Shown here piece after piece: positions 1 to 10,828 of a DNA stretch of 64,000 nt (position 1 is its first letter; every line of letters starts with the position of its first letter). The notes beneath the pieces are model-generated. The model had not been told where the DNA came from and did no database searches. It was given only the letters and a program-made list of their open reading frames with translations. The stretch lies in NCBI GenBank assembly GCA_030765065.1, contig CM060978.1, positions 56,138,421-56,202,420 of the forward strand. The letters are read 5' to 3'. Both the position numbers and the translations under genes were made by a program. The DNA comes from Deroplatys truncata. Its lineage: Eukaryota; Arthropoda; Insecta; Mantodea; Mantidae.

Positions 1-539
1 CCACATGTATAAATATTGCAACTTACAGTTTTGTTGTACATAGTAGAATATAATTAAATAAAATTACATCCTATAACATTTATTGTTTCGTTGAGTAAAA
101 TTGTTATGAAAAGTTGCATATTCTAGTTTGAGTTGTCCACATGTTTCTTTTTTGGGTGTCAACTTCGGACACAATCACAGAGAAAAAACAAAGTTTTCTA
201 AATACTGTTTAACGTTCAGACTACCAAGCGGGGTCATTCGAGGCCCAAAGCTATATTTTTTCTTATTTTTACGTGAAATTGATGTATCAAATTCGCACAT
301 TCGTGCATGAATGTTATTTTAATCGTCTTTGGCGTATTCCACTATAGTCTTTGACGTGCTCCTGCATTTCAATATATGATATCTTTCGCAAGTATTATTG
401 CACAACATGCATACACACTGCGCGTTCATGCACTTGCTTTGGTTCCTTGAAATGGAACCCATATACGGCCATTCTTGTCACCAGGTATCTCAGTCGAAGG
501 TTTGTTGCTGCTATGTATGGAAACTCAGTTTGAAGATGC
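1..539. other. No gene recognised
   Basis: AT-rich sequence with only short open frames of about 60 codons. I see no splice-bounded exon, transposase motif or tandem structure. The right edge merges into the inner end of the family S arm, so part of this stretch could be its unpaired interior. Confidence 0.4.
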
Positions 540-1412
540 ATTATATTTCGACTGTTGGGGAGCCGAACTTGAAGTAGTTGCAAAAAGTTGGTAAAAAGTT
601 TCCGGTAGCCTTTGCCCCAAATGTACTTTCCGGTGGCCTTTGCCCCAAAAATGTTTAAAAAAAATATTAACTTTGGAACTTTGACTGTTTATTTAAATAT
701 TATATATTTATGTTTGCCTCGACTGTGTCAGTATTTATATTTCTTTTAGAGACATGAATGTCTTAGCAGGGAGAAGAATGTAGACTTACACAGATTGTAA
801 TTTTACTTCACTGTTTTTATTAATGCTTGACACAATTTAAATAACACTTCACTGATGTAGAGAGAGCTGTGAAATTTTTTTATTAATTACTTGCACATTT
901 TAACACGTAAAGTATTTTTGTCTCACACAAAATACGTATTTAATTTCTCGAGGACATATCTCCCATCCGGTTAAGAATACTCTGCAAGCAACTGACTTCT
1001 GAATTTGTAAATTTTGCTCCATTTTAGTTTCTAATTGGCTAATCCTAGTCCAATAGAATACCTTCATTTAACTAAAGTTTTTCTGGTTGTTGATTGGCTA
1101 TTTTATAAACTGTCACAAAAATTACATTATTGTTTCCAAGAATTGTTAAACTTTCAAATTCATTATTGCCTCAAGGTTACCTCATTGTTAGCAACTTTTA
1201 ACCTATTATTCTCAACAGCTCCTACATTATTAAATTACGTAATACATTCACATAACATTATTGAACATGTGTACAATAATATAAACATTTACAATGACTG
1301 TAATATACACTTTTGATATCTTGTTACATACACATATTGCTTTAAGGCGGGCTGTTATTGAATTTATATATTATATAATTAGACTGAAATCATTTAAATG
1401 TTAAAAATACTG
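540..1412 (-). repeat. Family S arm, copy 1 (reverse)
   Basis: This segment is the reverse complement of the arm at 14250-15195 and also matches the arms at 20305-21200 and 21852-22770. Shared landmarks are the terminal motif around GTTAAAAATACTGCCTCA (right end), GGCGGGCTGTTATTGAA, and the inner block around GGGGAGCCGAACTTG. There is no coding capacity. It appears as a single arm here; its partner would lie left of the window. Confidence 0.7.
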
Positions 1413-2054
1413 CCTCACAGTTGGTAGTTTGTATCTTTGTCTTTTGACGTGAAATCGGTGATTGTACTTAATGACACTTTTTGTTATTGTCAGATATGCT
1501 CTTAACCCATGTCTCTTGTGTTGGTTACATAAGTAAGTGAATATGATGAAAGTAATATTTATTTTTATTGAGTGTGGCCTCTATTGATCCTGCTTGGTAG
1601 TCGGCGTTGCACAAAAATTCAGGCTTTGATTTCTCTTCATTCCATAAGCAATAATGATGCCGCTAATAGACATTTCAGTATATTCAGTGTTGGGAGTGTG
1701 AAGTCGTTTTGTCTGACTTCGTTTAGTTTAGTATTTGGCGTTGGTCTTGGGGGTTACAAGTGCTGTTTGTGCTAGTGAAATAAAATTGTTGTGAAAAAGC
1801 TATTGTGACAGATATATATAATCTACATAGCTGGAGCATCTTAGTGAAAATCTATTAGCAAATTCAGCTTTACCCAATTGGAGGCTGCCATAAACAAAGC
1901 ATACTCAATAATGAAACGATATGAGTACATAATTAAAATTGTAAAGGATAATATTTGTTAATAAAGCTGCAACTAATAAAACATTATTAGAAAATGATTA
2001 TAGTCTACAAATGTATATGGAAATATCATTTATCTAAACCAAATCTTATATGAG
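1413..2054. other. No gene recognised
   Basis: AT-rich stretch between the S arm and the 3' end of the R2-like element. The last part may be 3' untranslated sequence of that element. The open frame at 1572-1775 shows no recognisable motif and no splice context. Confidence 0.4.
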
Positions 2055-4065
2055 ATTAACCAGTTTACATGTAGTACAAATGATATTTCAATATAACTAG
2101 TGATGTTTTAAGAATATTAAGGGCCACTGCTTTAATAAATGAGTTCTTTAGTTTATAAAGTTTATTAGTTTATAAGTTACAAAATTTCATGGGATAGTAC
2201 CCCTGGCATCAATTGAAGCAAGATATTTATTGCAAAAGTATGATACACTTTTTTTTGTGAGCTTCAGCTGGCTGGTCTTCGCTTGTTTTGCATCTGACTG
2301 TAGGATCTATGATGGTTCCCGAACATGAGCCAAATGAATGACTATGTTGTCGATTTTTCTGTTTGAGCCATTCTCTGCAATACCATAGACTTCCTCGTAA
2401 ACCTGCTACTTTTGCAGTTTAAGGGCTTTGGCAATCATTGAGTGCACTTGATGATGTCTTGCATTTCTGAGTATGCTTCCAAGTGGACAGGGCACCCAAG
2501 GACATGTGCAAGAGTTTCTATCTCACTGCCACAGTAATGGTGGTGGTTGCTGTCCTGTGACTGAATGGTATTGCTATAACTGGACAAATGTTTGCAGTCA
2601 TTTTCAGCGCTTCTAATAATAAAACAACAAGAAATATTAAAGAAATAAGAAGCCTAATTAAAGCATTTGAAACTAGAAATCATGTCACTCTACAATGGAT
2701 CCCAGCCCATATCGGACTTTTGGACAATGAACATGCGGATCAATTAGCAAAGAAAGGTATAATACAACAAATAAAATCTGTAGTACAAATAGAAATAAAT
2801 AAACAAATAACATTAAACAACATTTCAAAAGCCAGCAGAGACTTGATGAAGAAGATAAATTAAAAGATACAGAATATTAAAGATAGAGCTGATATACAAA
2901 AGATGGCAAGGAAAACTGCAGTGGCCTTATTTAGGATGGCAACTGGCCATGATTGCCTCGCAGAACACCTCTACAAGATATGATGCTTACCTACACCCAA
3001 GTGCACTCTCTGTGAAGAAGAATGTCATCCTGAACAAACAGCATCTCGCCAAATGCAAAGGCCTTAAAAGTGATAGCTTACAGACTTTATATTGGGAAGC
3101 CAGAGGGAAAATGATGCAGATCAATTAATCTCTAGTGCCATTGGTGAACAACATTTTCAGCGCTTCCTTACATTCACCACTACTTAGTCCCTCTGGTCTG
3201 TGGATCCAACTATTTCCAGGGATGAACTGCTTATAAAGAACTACACCCTTTCCTTTTTAAGGATGATAACACCAAGTTTTGAATTCTTTCTCCCTTAGTA
3301 GTCTTCTTAAGCTGTGAACAGTGGCACTTTCATCAATGACAAGGCCAAGCTTGTGAAAACAAGTGTCAATTTCGCCAGTGATATTGTAGGTTGTTACATG
3401 AACATTCCTGGAAATTTCCAGTTTCCTACAAGCATTCAAACTATGTAGGAATGCTTCCCACTGGATTTGAAATAGTTCAAGACCTTTATACTTTTTCTCT
3501 GAATAAATCATGCTGTAGGGAGGTCTGCTGGTAGTTGTAATACATCTTTGAGGGTGTTTTTAATCATAATATCAGCATCTTTAAGAAATTTCCCAGGTAT
3601 TCTATAACAGGGTGTGGTTTGGAATGAGTAAATGAGTTTTGGACAAATGAAGATGAATAGAACTGATTGTTTGATAGGGTTGTAGAACAGGTGTCACAGT
3701 CAATCTAATTTGCTTCTTAACTTCTCCACATTTTTCCATTGGTCAAAAAATGTGGAGTTATGAAAGTCTGCATCTAAGTATCAGATATTTTCATCTATGG
3801 CAACTGAAGGAATCAGAGGCTGATACTGAATATTTCCCATTTTAATTGATATGAATCTTGACTTTTTGGTGTTAATGTTTAGTCCTATTTTAGTGAATTT
3901 TTTAAGTGCAATATTGGTTAGAGATTTTGCAGAATTTTCTTTGTTTGCTATGATGACCATGAGAACATAAGGGCTAATTGAATATCCATATTCTACAGTA
4001 TTCTCATCTGATGATAATTCTTTAAGGATACGATCTGTAGCGAGCTTTTATAAGCTCAATATAGT
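2055..4065 (-). mobile_element. R2-like non-LTR retrotransposon remnant, 5' truncated, interrupted
   Basis: Read on the minus strand with several frameshifts, 4065-3167 encodes the end of a reverse transcriptase and its thumb, including residues resembling SISPYVLMVIIANKEN, GLNINTKKSRFISIK and GVVLYKQFIPGNSWI. After the interruption, 2598-2055 continues with ETLAHVLGCPVH (part of a zinc knuckle), YEEVYGIAENGSNRKIDNIV and RGTIPWNFV, ending in a chain like VILKYHLYYM and a stop. In R2-clade elements a C-terminal CCHC knuckle is followed by a restriction-like endonuclease, and these motifs match that order. R2 elements normally sit in 28S rDNA; no rRNA sequence is seen here. The element is interrupted by the insertion at 2614-3151. 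Clade is inferred by eye. Confidence 0.6.
2614..3151 (+). mobile_element. LINE 3' fragment with RNase H domain, inserted in the R2-like copy
   Basis: The first half encodes part of an RNase H domain, with a WIPAHIGLLDNEHADQLAKK motif of the type found in I/Jockey-group LINEs. After frameshifts it continues into the C-terminal region (VALFRMATGHDCLAEHL; CTLCEEE). A 15-bp direct repeat, CATTTTCAGCGCTTC, flanks it at 2599-2613 and 3152-3166, so the ends are precise and the copy is a 538-bp 5'-truncated insertion. A second member of the same family lies in reverse at 58046-60085. Confidence 0.85.
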
Positions 4066-5049
4066 GAACAACTAAATAGTGACATTGAATCAGAATCATG
4101 AGAATGTGTTATGCAGTGATTGTCTGCTGCATCACCCCGACTAATGGCACCAATTTTGAAAGCGTCGCCATAAGCTATGTGAGCAAATTGTGAAGATGTT
4201 CTAAAGTTACCTGTTGTCTGCTGGGCACCTCCGATGATCCTCGACGTTGCTGTTTCTCAGGATGTCAGTATAGTGAATCTGATGGGTTTAGGATTTGGGT
4301 GTTGTATACTTAGTAATGCTGGACACAACTATGTTCAGCAGTGCACTTGTGTTGTCTTATCAGGGCATGTACAATCTACAACACTAATGGAATGATAACG
4401 CCCTTAATATGTTAATTTAATGAATGTATTAAGAAATTGTTAAGCCTTCATAACTACAGTACAGACATAATATATGTTGTACTCAGTAATGTGATGTTAC
4501 TACATGTGTTTCACGCAGTACAGAGTTACAATATATATCCTAAATTCAATAAGTTACGCATAGAAAATTATGAATCATATAGCAGATTGTTGCTTGGAAG
4601 TCTAGAATTTATGAATGCATACTTAATTTAATTCTTTACAGTGATTTAACGCACACTTCAGTAACCTTTCTCAAACACCACTGAGAACAGTGACTTTTTA
4701 GACACTACATGGCTTGGCGTCTCTTACTTCCTAACTTTAAAATATCTCTACTTAAAACTTATAGGTTCCTTGCCTGATGTAACATCAGACTAGCCCAATC
4801 AGAATACTGGCATTTAAAATGGTTTAAAATCGGTCTGTTTACTTTACAAAGAGTCCGAATTAACCTTTTTAAGTCTGTTTGTTACTTTCTTGCATGAAAC
4901 TGTCTAGACAGATTTATGGTGGGTAACTTTCTCTGGCTGGTTGTAACATTCAAGTTAAGCTTCTTGCCTTAAAATATGAAAACTGCTGGTATGTAAGTTA
5001 ACACTGCATTACACTTATTACATATTTATAACCTTACCATAGCATAATA
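4066..5049. other. No gene recognised
   Basis: Nearly 1 kb without recognisable coding sequence or a repeat matched elsewhere in the window. The open frame at 4437-4631 is AT-rich and shows no domain. It could be old, unrecognised transposon sequence. Confidence 0.35.
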
Positions 5050-5051
5050 TA

Positions 5052-6229
5052 CCCCTGCCGCTGTAACATTGCACTTGACAGCTAGCGTTTAAATTGGTAC
5101 ACTCGCAAAAAAAAACCAGATGAAAAGCCTCAACCGTTTGACTTCCTAAGCCAATCACAAAGCAGCATTCCGGATGGTCGATGACAAAGCGGAACCGGAA
5201 CTACATACGGCTCTGTTGCCGGATGTAACTATTCCCAACCACGTGCTTCAGTTTGTGAATCTCTAGCACGAGATTGTTCTTTGCAAGCGACATATTGTTC
5301 ATTGTTATTTATATTTGTGGTTATTGTTTGATATTTTTGTTATTGTTCGTTTATACATGTATATTTATTTATATTTATCTATTTTATATATATTTCATTC
5401 ATATTATATATTTAAACAAAACTTAAGTGCGACAATGTCTGGAAAATGATGCCAATCGCCGAGTGATGATTCATGAAGTGAAAATCCTTTGCGCCGAGGT
5501 GTGCTACTTAATTGTCAGGCATTGGAACTATTAAGGAGAACCCGGGAATTCTTTGAACAGGAAAAGGAGTACGTGAAGCTTCATGGCAATCCCTCTATTC
5601 CTGCTGATAAAGCCATACAACGAACTGCAGCAGCTCTTGGACTAAGCACGAGAACTGTTATTCACAAGGCTACGGTGGACACGGCTTCGTGTAAGAAGAA
5701 ACTAGATCATGTGAATAAGCTAATACGAAAAGCACAAGAAATAGACAGAATTATTAGTGACTGTGAACCATTGATGATATGCCTTGCTGAAGATGAAGAT
5801 GATGATGACAATGATGCTTCCGAGGATGATGACGACAACGGGGATTTGGATGGAATTGAGCCATTGCAGTTTTAAGTGGGTGGGTGAAAGTAACTTTGTT
5901 ATGGCATGCTTATTTGTTTTATTTCCCCTCATTGTAGCAGAAAGTTTGTATTATTTTGTTTCTATATTGTCAAAAGTGTGTAATTTATTCTACATACGCT
6001 GCAATGTTTATGCAGAGTTATTTTCAATTGACAATAATAATACGAAATATTATTATTCATTGACGTTCGCTACTTACGTACAGCTTTTGTATGTAGCTTA
6101 GACACGATAGAAAGGAGAACAATCAGCTGTTGTTGTTTACTAACCACTCTGGCAACGTTGCAACCACAATGTAGCCAACCTTATGCGAAGCCACACGAAC
6201 TGTCAAGTGCAAAGATACAGCGGCGGGGG
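5052..6229 (+). mobile_element. TIR DNA transposon, internally deleted (about 1.18 kb)
   Basis: The ends form imperfect inverted repeats: the left begins CCCCTGCCGCTGTAACATTG and the right, reverse complemented, begins CCCCCGCCGCTGTATC, each followed by TTGCACTTGACAG. TA dinucleotides flank both ends (5050-5051 and 6230-6231), the target of Tc1/mariner/IS630-type elements. It carries only the start and end of a transposase frame, so it is probably non-autonomous. Confidence 0.8.
5489..5875 (+). pseudogene. Transposase remnant: N-terminal helix-turn-helix fused to acidic C-terminus
   Basis: A 128-residue open frame that begins at TTG, so the true start is probably lost to an upstream frameshift (an ATG at 5435 runs into a stop). 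Residues around 40-62 include RTAAALGLSTRTVI, a helix-turn-helix of the IS630/Tc1 type. The last 30 residues are an acidic run ending in GIEPLQF, like the C-termini of insect transposases of this group. The catalytic DDE/D core that should lie between them is absent, so the frame looks like an internal deletion joining the two ends. It sits inside the terminal inverted repeats of the element at 5052-6229. A host gene is less likely because it has no splice context. Confidence 0.65.
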
Positions 6230-6254
6230 TATAGATATTATTACAAGTGAGAAT

Positions 6255-6640
6255 ACAGTTACAGTTGGTTTAGAAATCTACTAAAATGCTATGCATCGAA
6301 CAGTTCATAATGTTGTTGGAGTGATTCCAAGACTTATAGACCTGTGCATCTACTGGAATTGAACTTGTAAGCAATGTTTTAGAGCTGTTCTTTAATGACA
6401 GTATTTTAAAAATTCTTATGGAATGTACCAATAACACGGCACAGTATATTATGAGGTATGGAATGCAAGATATCCAGAAAAGAAGAAACAATGGTTTCTG
6501 AAATGTACTCATTTTTAGAGGTGGTTCTGATAACTATGGGTGTTCTGAAAGCTAAACGGAGTCTTTAGAGTTGTGGACCACAGATCCTAAGTACAAAAGA
6601 GATATTTTCCTTGCTTCAGTGTTGTTTCATTAGGAAAAAA
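6255..6640 (+). pseudogene. piggyBac-like transposase fragment
   Basis: In two frames this reads VSNVLELFFNDSILKILM, then after one or two frameshifts LITMGVLKAKRS and LWTTDPKYKRDIF. This order and the spacing of an ILMECTN-like helix before the GVLKAKRSLxxLWTTDP block resemble the N-terminal part of the piggyBac DDE domain (DDE_Tnp_1_7). Stops and frameshifts rule out function. No inverted repeats were found around it. Confidence 0.6.
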
Positions 6641-6956
6641 TGTATCTAGTATAACATTTTCTAAAGATGTAATTCAATTTTTGTGTGTATGTATGAGAGA
6701 GAGGAAAGATATGAAAACAGGTATTATCTTGAACTTCCTATTCACAGCTACAGCATTGTAGCCTTAATTGTTTAAATGTGTTATATTGACAAATAAAAGT
6801 ATTTTGTTATATTCTGCATTAATTTCTATTCAAAGATCAATATTATTGCTTGGGGTCTCATTTGACCTCTCTTGGTAGTTGAGTGATCCTGGAACTTGTA
6901 CATCTTTTATACACAATCCTTTTTATAATATTCCACTTGTAAACTAGCTTAACCTA
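6641..6956. other. No gene recognised
   Basis: AT-rich DNA between the piggyBac-like fragment and the LINE nest. Nothing further is visible. Confidence 0.4.
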
Positions 6957-7512
6957 TGTACAAATTTTCTTACCAGCTATGTTATAGCTATACGGCTCAT
7001 TTTGCCTGGCACCCTGGCCTTATGGCTCAGCTGAGCAGCCCTTGCTACCCTTAATCACCTATGATCCCTCCTCTCTCTCTCTCTCCTCTGTTTGCCCTTC
7101 TACCTTTCTTATCCCTCTTACTTTTCTAATCCATTTCTCCTTTACTTTCTTTAAGAACTCCCCCATATATTTTTCCTTTCTTCTTTTCTTGTTAACATTT
7201 TAATTGCTACTATTTTTCCATCCATTTTTTCCCAGTTTTCCTTCCATACTTTTTGTCTCCATTCTCCTAATTCTTTGCATTCTGTCATATAATGCTCTGT
7301 GCTTTCACTACCTCTGCATAATTCACAAATTCCGCTTTTTCTGCCTCTTAGCCTTCTCAGGTATATTGATCCTGTTCTCATCCATGCAAACTCTTCTTTT
7401 TCAGCTCTATTACAATAATCCACATACTACCCTTCTCTTCCCCATTTCCTTTTTACTAATCTATAGAACCCTAGTGATTCTTTATTCTCTAAGCTTCCCC
7501 AAATCTCTTGTC

Positions 7513-9370
7513 AAATAAGGGATGGGTAGGCTGTCTCAGAAATAACTTGGAAAGCAGTGGGTTAGGGGAGAAGAAGAGAAAATAATGTGAACAATTTCTG
7601 GAAGTTGGCAAGAAAAAGATTTGAGGGCATAGAAATACAAAAAATATTCAGTAAGATAACTGACAGATCTTTAGTCTTTTATATACCAATGAAAGATTCA
7701 TGGGGAAGGGAAAAGTATATTACAAATAACAATTTTTTTTTACAAATTTTTTCTTCCCAGCTATATTGCTCTTTTTGCCTGTCACCCTGGCCTTCTGGCT
7801 CATCTAATCATCCCTTGCTATCTTTAATCCCTATTGCCCATCTTCTCCTTCCTCCGTTTGCCTTTCTACTTTTCTTATCTGTCTTACTTTTCTAATCCAT
7901 TTCTCTTTTACTTTCTTTAGGAACTCCCCCATATTCTTATTTTGCTTTTCTTCTTTTCTCGTTAGCATTTTAATTGCTACTATTTTCCTATCCATTTTTC
8001 CCCATTTTTTCCCCCATACTTCTTTTCTCTATTCTGCTAATTCTTTGCATTCTGTCATATAATGCTCTGTGCTTTCACCTCCTCCGCATAATTCACAAAT
8101 TCCGTTTTTGTTAACCCTTATCCCTCTCGAGTACATTGATCCTGTTCTCATCCATGCAAACGCTTCTTTTTCTGCCCTATTACAATAATCTACATACCCT
8201 TCCCTTCCCCAATTCCTTTTTACTAATTGTAGAACCCTAATGACTTTTTGTTTTCTAAGCTTCCCCAAATCTCTTGTCTTTCTATGTCATCCACTCTGTT
8301 TCTTACTGTTATCCAGAAGCTGTTGCTATTTCTTTCTCCTGCTCTCCAAATATCTCCCATTCCTATCTTCTCCATAATTTTTTCTACCCCTGTCCACCAG
8401 CTATTTTTTATTTTTTATACTGTTTTTGTTGTTCCATGCATATCTTTAAAATTTCCTCTTTATCTTTTCTCAGGCATCTATACCAAAATTTTAATATCCT
8501 TTCCAGTATCACTCCCTTTCTTCTTGTTCTTCCTAATTCCACTAATGCTACTTCCCCTGGTGCTGATCTTGTTAACCCCAATAGCTCTTTGCAAAACATT
8601 CTATAACTCTGGTCTATTTTCCTGCTTAAATCTGATCCCCCCCCCCCAAATTTCTACTGCATATAGCATTCTTGCTTCTACCAATGCTTCGTACATTCTT
8701 TCTATCCATTTAGTTGGCATTTCTAATTTATATTTGCACATCCTTATTCCTGTCATTGCCTTTCCTTTAGCCTTAACCTTCCTGAATGCGCCCCCCATTC
8801 ACCATTACTGCTCATCCTCACCCCCAAATAATCCATCTCCTTGACAACTTCTAACTTTAAACCCCCCATCTGCCATTTCTCTTCTCTTTTTAGTTTATTT
8901 CCTCTTTTAACTACCATAACTTTTGATTTTAGGAAAAGTATATAGAAGTGACAAATAAAGAGGAGCGGGAAGGTATTGCATGGCTGAGAGCAAGTGTATG
9001 GAGATTAAAAGGCTTAAGGAAAGGTATTTCTCAAAACCAATGTCCTATATGTGGCGGAAAGGAGGACGTGGAACACATTTTATTTGAATGTAGGGGAACT
9101 GAAGTGTGGAGAAAAGAGTATATCAATAAGAAATGTTTAAAATAGATAGAAATGTAGCAGTAGTTGACATGTTTAAAAAAGACAGTAAGAAGATGGGACA
9201 ATTTTTATACAAAGTGAGAAATAAATGGATATGTACAGTAAATAGACAAATGGAGTAATAAACTAGAATTAATAAACTATTGTAAAATATGAGTATGACC
9301 GGTAAAGAGCCAGGGCTCAACACCGGACATATTCACCTGTATATAGCTTAGCATAAATAAATAATAAAAA
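7513..9370 (+). mobile_element. LINE copy A (middle of the nest)
   Basis: Plus-strand LINE 3' end that interrupts copy C. It encodes a region ending in SWGREKY at 7720, and after the insertion of copy B continues in the same frame from 8944 with TNKEEREGIAWLRASVWRLK and the knuckle CPICGGKEDVEHILFEC. Its 3' end is an A-rich tail (AATAAATAATAAAAA) before 9371. It is 5' truncated and carries only the last roughly 150 codons plus 3' untranslated sequence. Confidence 0.85.
7721..8931 (-). mobile_element. LINE copy B (innermost of the nest)
   Basis: A 1,211-bp minus-strand 5'-truncated copy, flanked by the 12-bp direct repeat GGAAAAGTATAT at 7709-7720 and 8932-8943. Its pieces read WIERMYEALVEARMLYAVE and, further on, CELCGGGESTEHYMTECK, the same clade as the other LINEs here. 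Frameshifts and a C-run near 8638 break the frame. The long open frame on the opposite strand at 8248-8844 is a shadow of it. Confidence 0.9.
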
Positions 9371-9418
9371 TTGTCTTTCTATGTCCTCCACTCTGTTTCT
9401 TACTGCTATTCCTAGAAC

Positions 9419-9989
9419 TTAGTAGTTTGAAGGTTAATATCTAAAATTGGTGCATGCTAATGTTAAAAACTTTAAATGTATCCAAGTATGTGGTATGTAT
9501 ACTCCCAAATATGTAGTGATGCACAGTGTTCTGATATCGGGTGTGTTGTGGCTCCTGTTGGTTCCAAAGCAGTATTGAATGATGTGTTTGACGTTCTAGA
9601 GGTTTGCTCACTGTGGGATCAAATAGCGAGAAACAGAACTTTAAATAATATTGTATAAGGGGGTGTTGCATAGCAAGCCAATGAAAGACTCATGTTTCTT
9701 TAAGATGTCTGTAACTACATTATGGGCTCTATTAAAACCCAAATGTTCATATTTGTCAACATTGTCCTCTGAATTCAACCACTCCCCCCCAAAAAAAAAG
9801 AACCATAGGTTTTATACATTGCATAAATATTTATTTGTTTATAACAAATTCTGCTTTTATATTACTTATGATGTATATTTTCTGGAAAATTACTTAAAAC
9901 TTGCTCATTAATATTTTTGTACATATATTTGAGGTATGAAAGACAAATTTGAATCAGTTTTTGCATTTAATTGGTTTCAAAAAATATAT
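9419..9989. other. No gene recognised
   Basis: AT-rich DNA with short frames only. No repeat from elsewhere in the window matches it. Confidence 0.4.
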
Positions 9990-10757
9990 ACACCCCTCAG
10001 AAAGATGTTTTGAGACCCCCTGAATCCAAAAAAAGCATTTTTGGAAACATGTCCGTGTGTGTGTCTGTGAACAGCATAACTCAGAAATGAACAGTCGGAT
10101 AAACACCAAACTTGGTATTTAGGTTCAGTATCTTCCAGAGATGCGACACGAAGGTTTTCAAGAAAATCCCCCCATCCCAGATTACCGTTTACATGGAACA
10201 TTTTTCAAAAATTTTAATTTTCTCAAAAATGGCTCTAACAATTTTGATTAACATATCATATGTTTAGGATATATTCATGACAAATGAAATGTATATCTCG
10301 AATTTTCTGCGAATGTCTCCAAAAGTGTTCTTCATTGTGAACGACTTCTGCATAACTGGTAAATTAAAATTTTACTACACACAAAATGTAGATTGCGTTA
10401 AAATACACAATTTATGTCATATACATTTTTTGTTGTTGAGTGAACCATTTTCGAGATATTGCTTGTTATTCCCTTAAATTTTTCCAATACTTATACTTTT
10501 TCTCAAATGGAAATCATTATTCCTTTTTTTTATGTCCTGAAAATGCAAAGAGAATGGAATGCTCCACATAGCAACCAGCTCTTAAAAGATTTGACTATGG
10601 CTTAAAGTCTGCCATATTCCTCTTGCACCTACAAGAATATTAGCAATAAGATTAACATCTTGATTAACATCAAGAATAAGGAGAATAAGTGTTTGTAAAA
10701 ACAGTTTGTACAAGAGTAGAGAAAGTCATGTGAGTGTAACACATCCGAGTTTTTACG
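9990..10757 (+). repeat. Family Q copy, 5' truncated
   Basis: Aligns by eye with the other Q copies from the GAGACCCCCTGAATCC block to the terminal GTGAGTGTAACACATC. The first ~130 bp, including the terminal hairpin, is missing. A small deletion removes the sequence after CATAACTGGTAAA. It is noncoding. Confidence 0.8.
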
Positions 10758-10828
10758 TTAAGACCAAATGGTTATACAGTTAATGTGTTTTGGCAGTTTT
10801 TCAGATCGTTCATTTTATCAGTTTTATA

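Larger units (their letters stand above)
6957..9418 (-). mobile_element. LINE copy C (outermost of a three-level nest)
   Basis: Minus-strand C-terminal LINE sequence encoding GICELCRGSESTEHYMTECK (a C-x2-C-H-C knuckle) is seen at 7512-6957. It stops abruptly at 7512 and resumes at about 9376-9418. Joining 7512 to 9376 restores the order found uninterrupted in copy B at 8268-8305, which proves the gap is a later insertion. The 5-bp TTGTC at 7508-7512 and 9371-9375 is the duplicated target. Only the 3' part of the element is present; both outer ends are approximate. Confidence 0.8.

Noticed and set aside
5784..6101. 105-codon plus-strand frame
   Set aside because: Shifted frame across the acidic GAT/GAC run of the transposase remnant and its AT-rich flank.
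8248..8844. 198-codon plus-strand frame rich in Leu, Ile, Phe and Ser
   Set aside because: It is the complement of LINE copy B coding sequence; purine-rich sense strands leave long open antisense frames.
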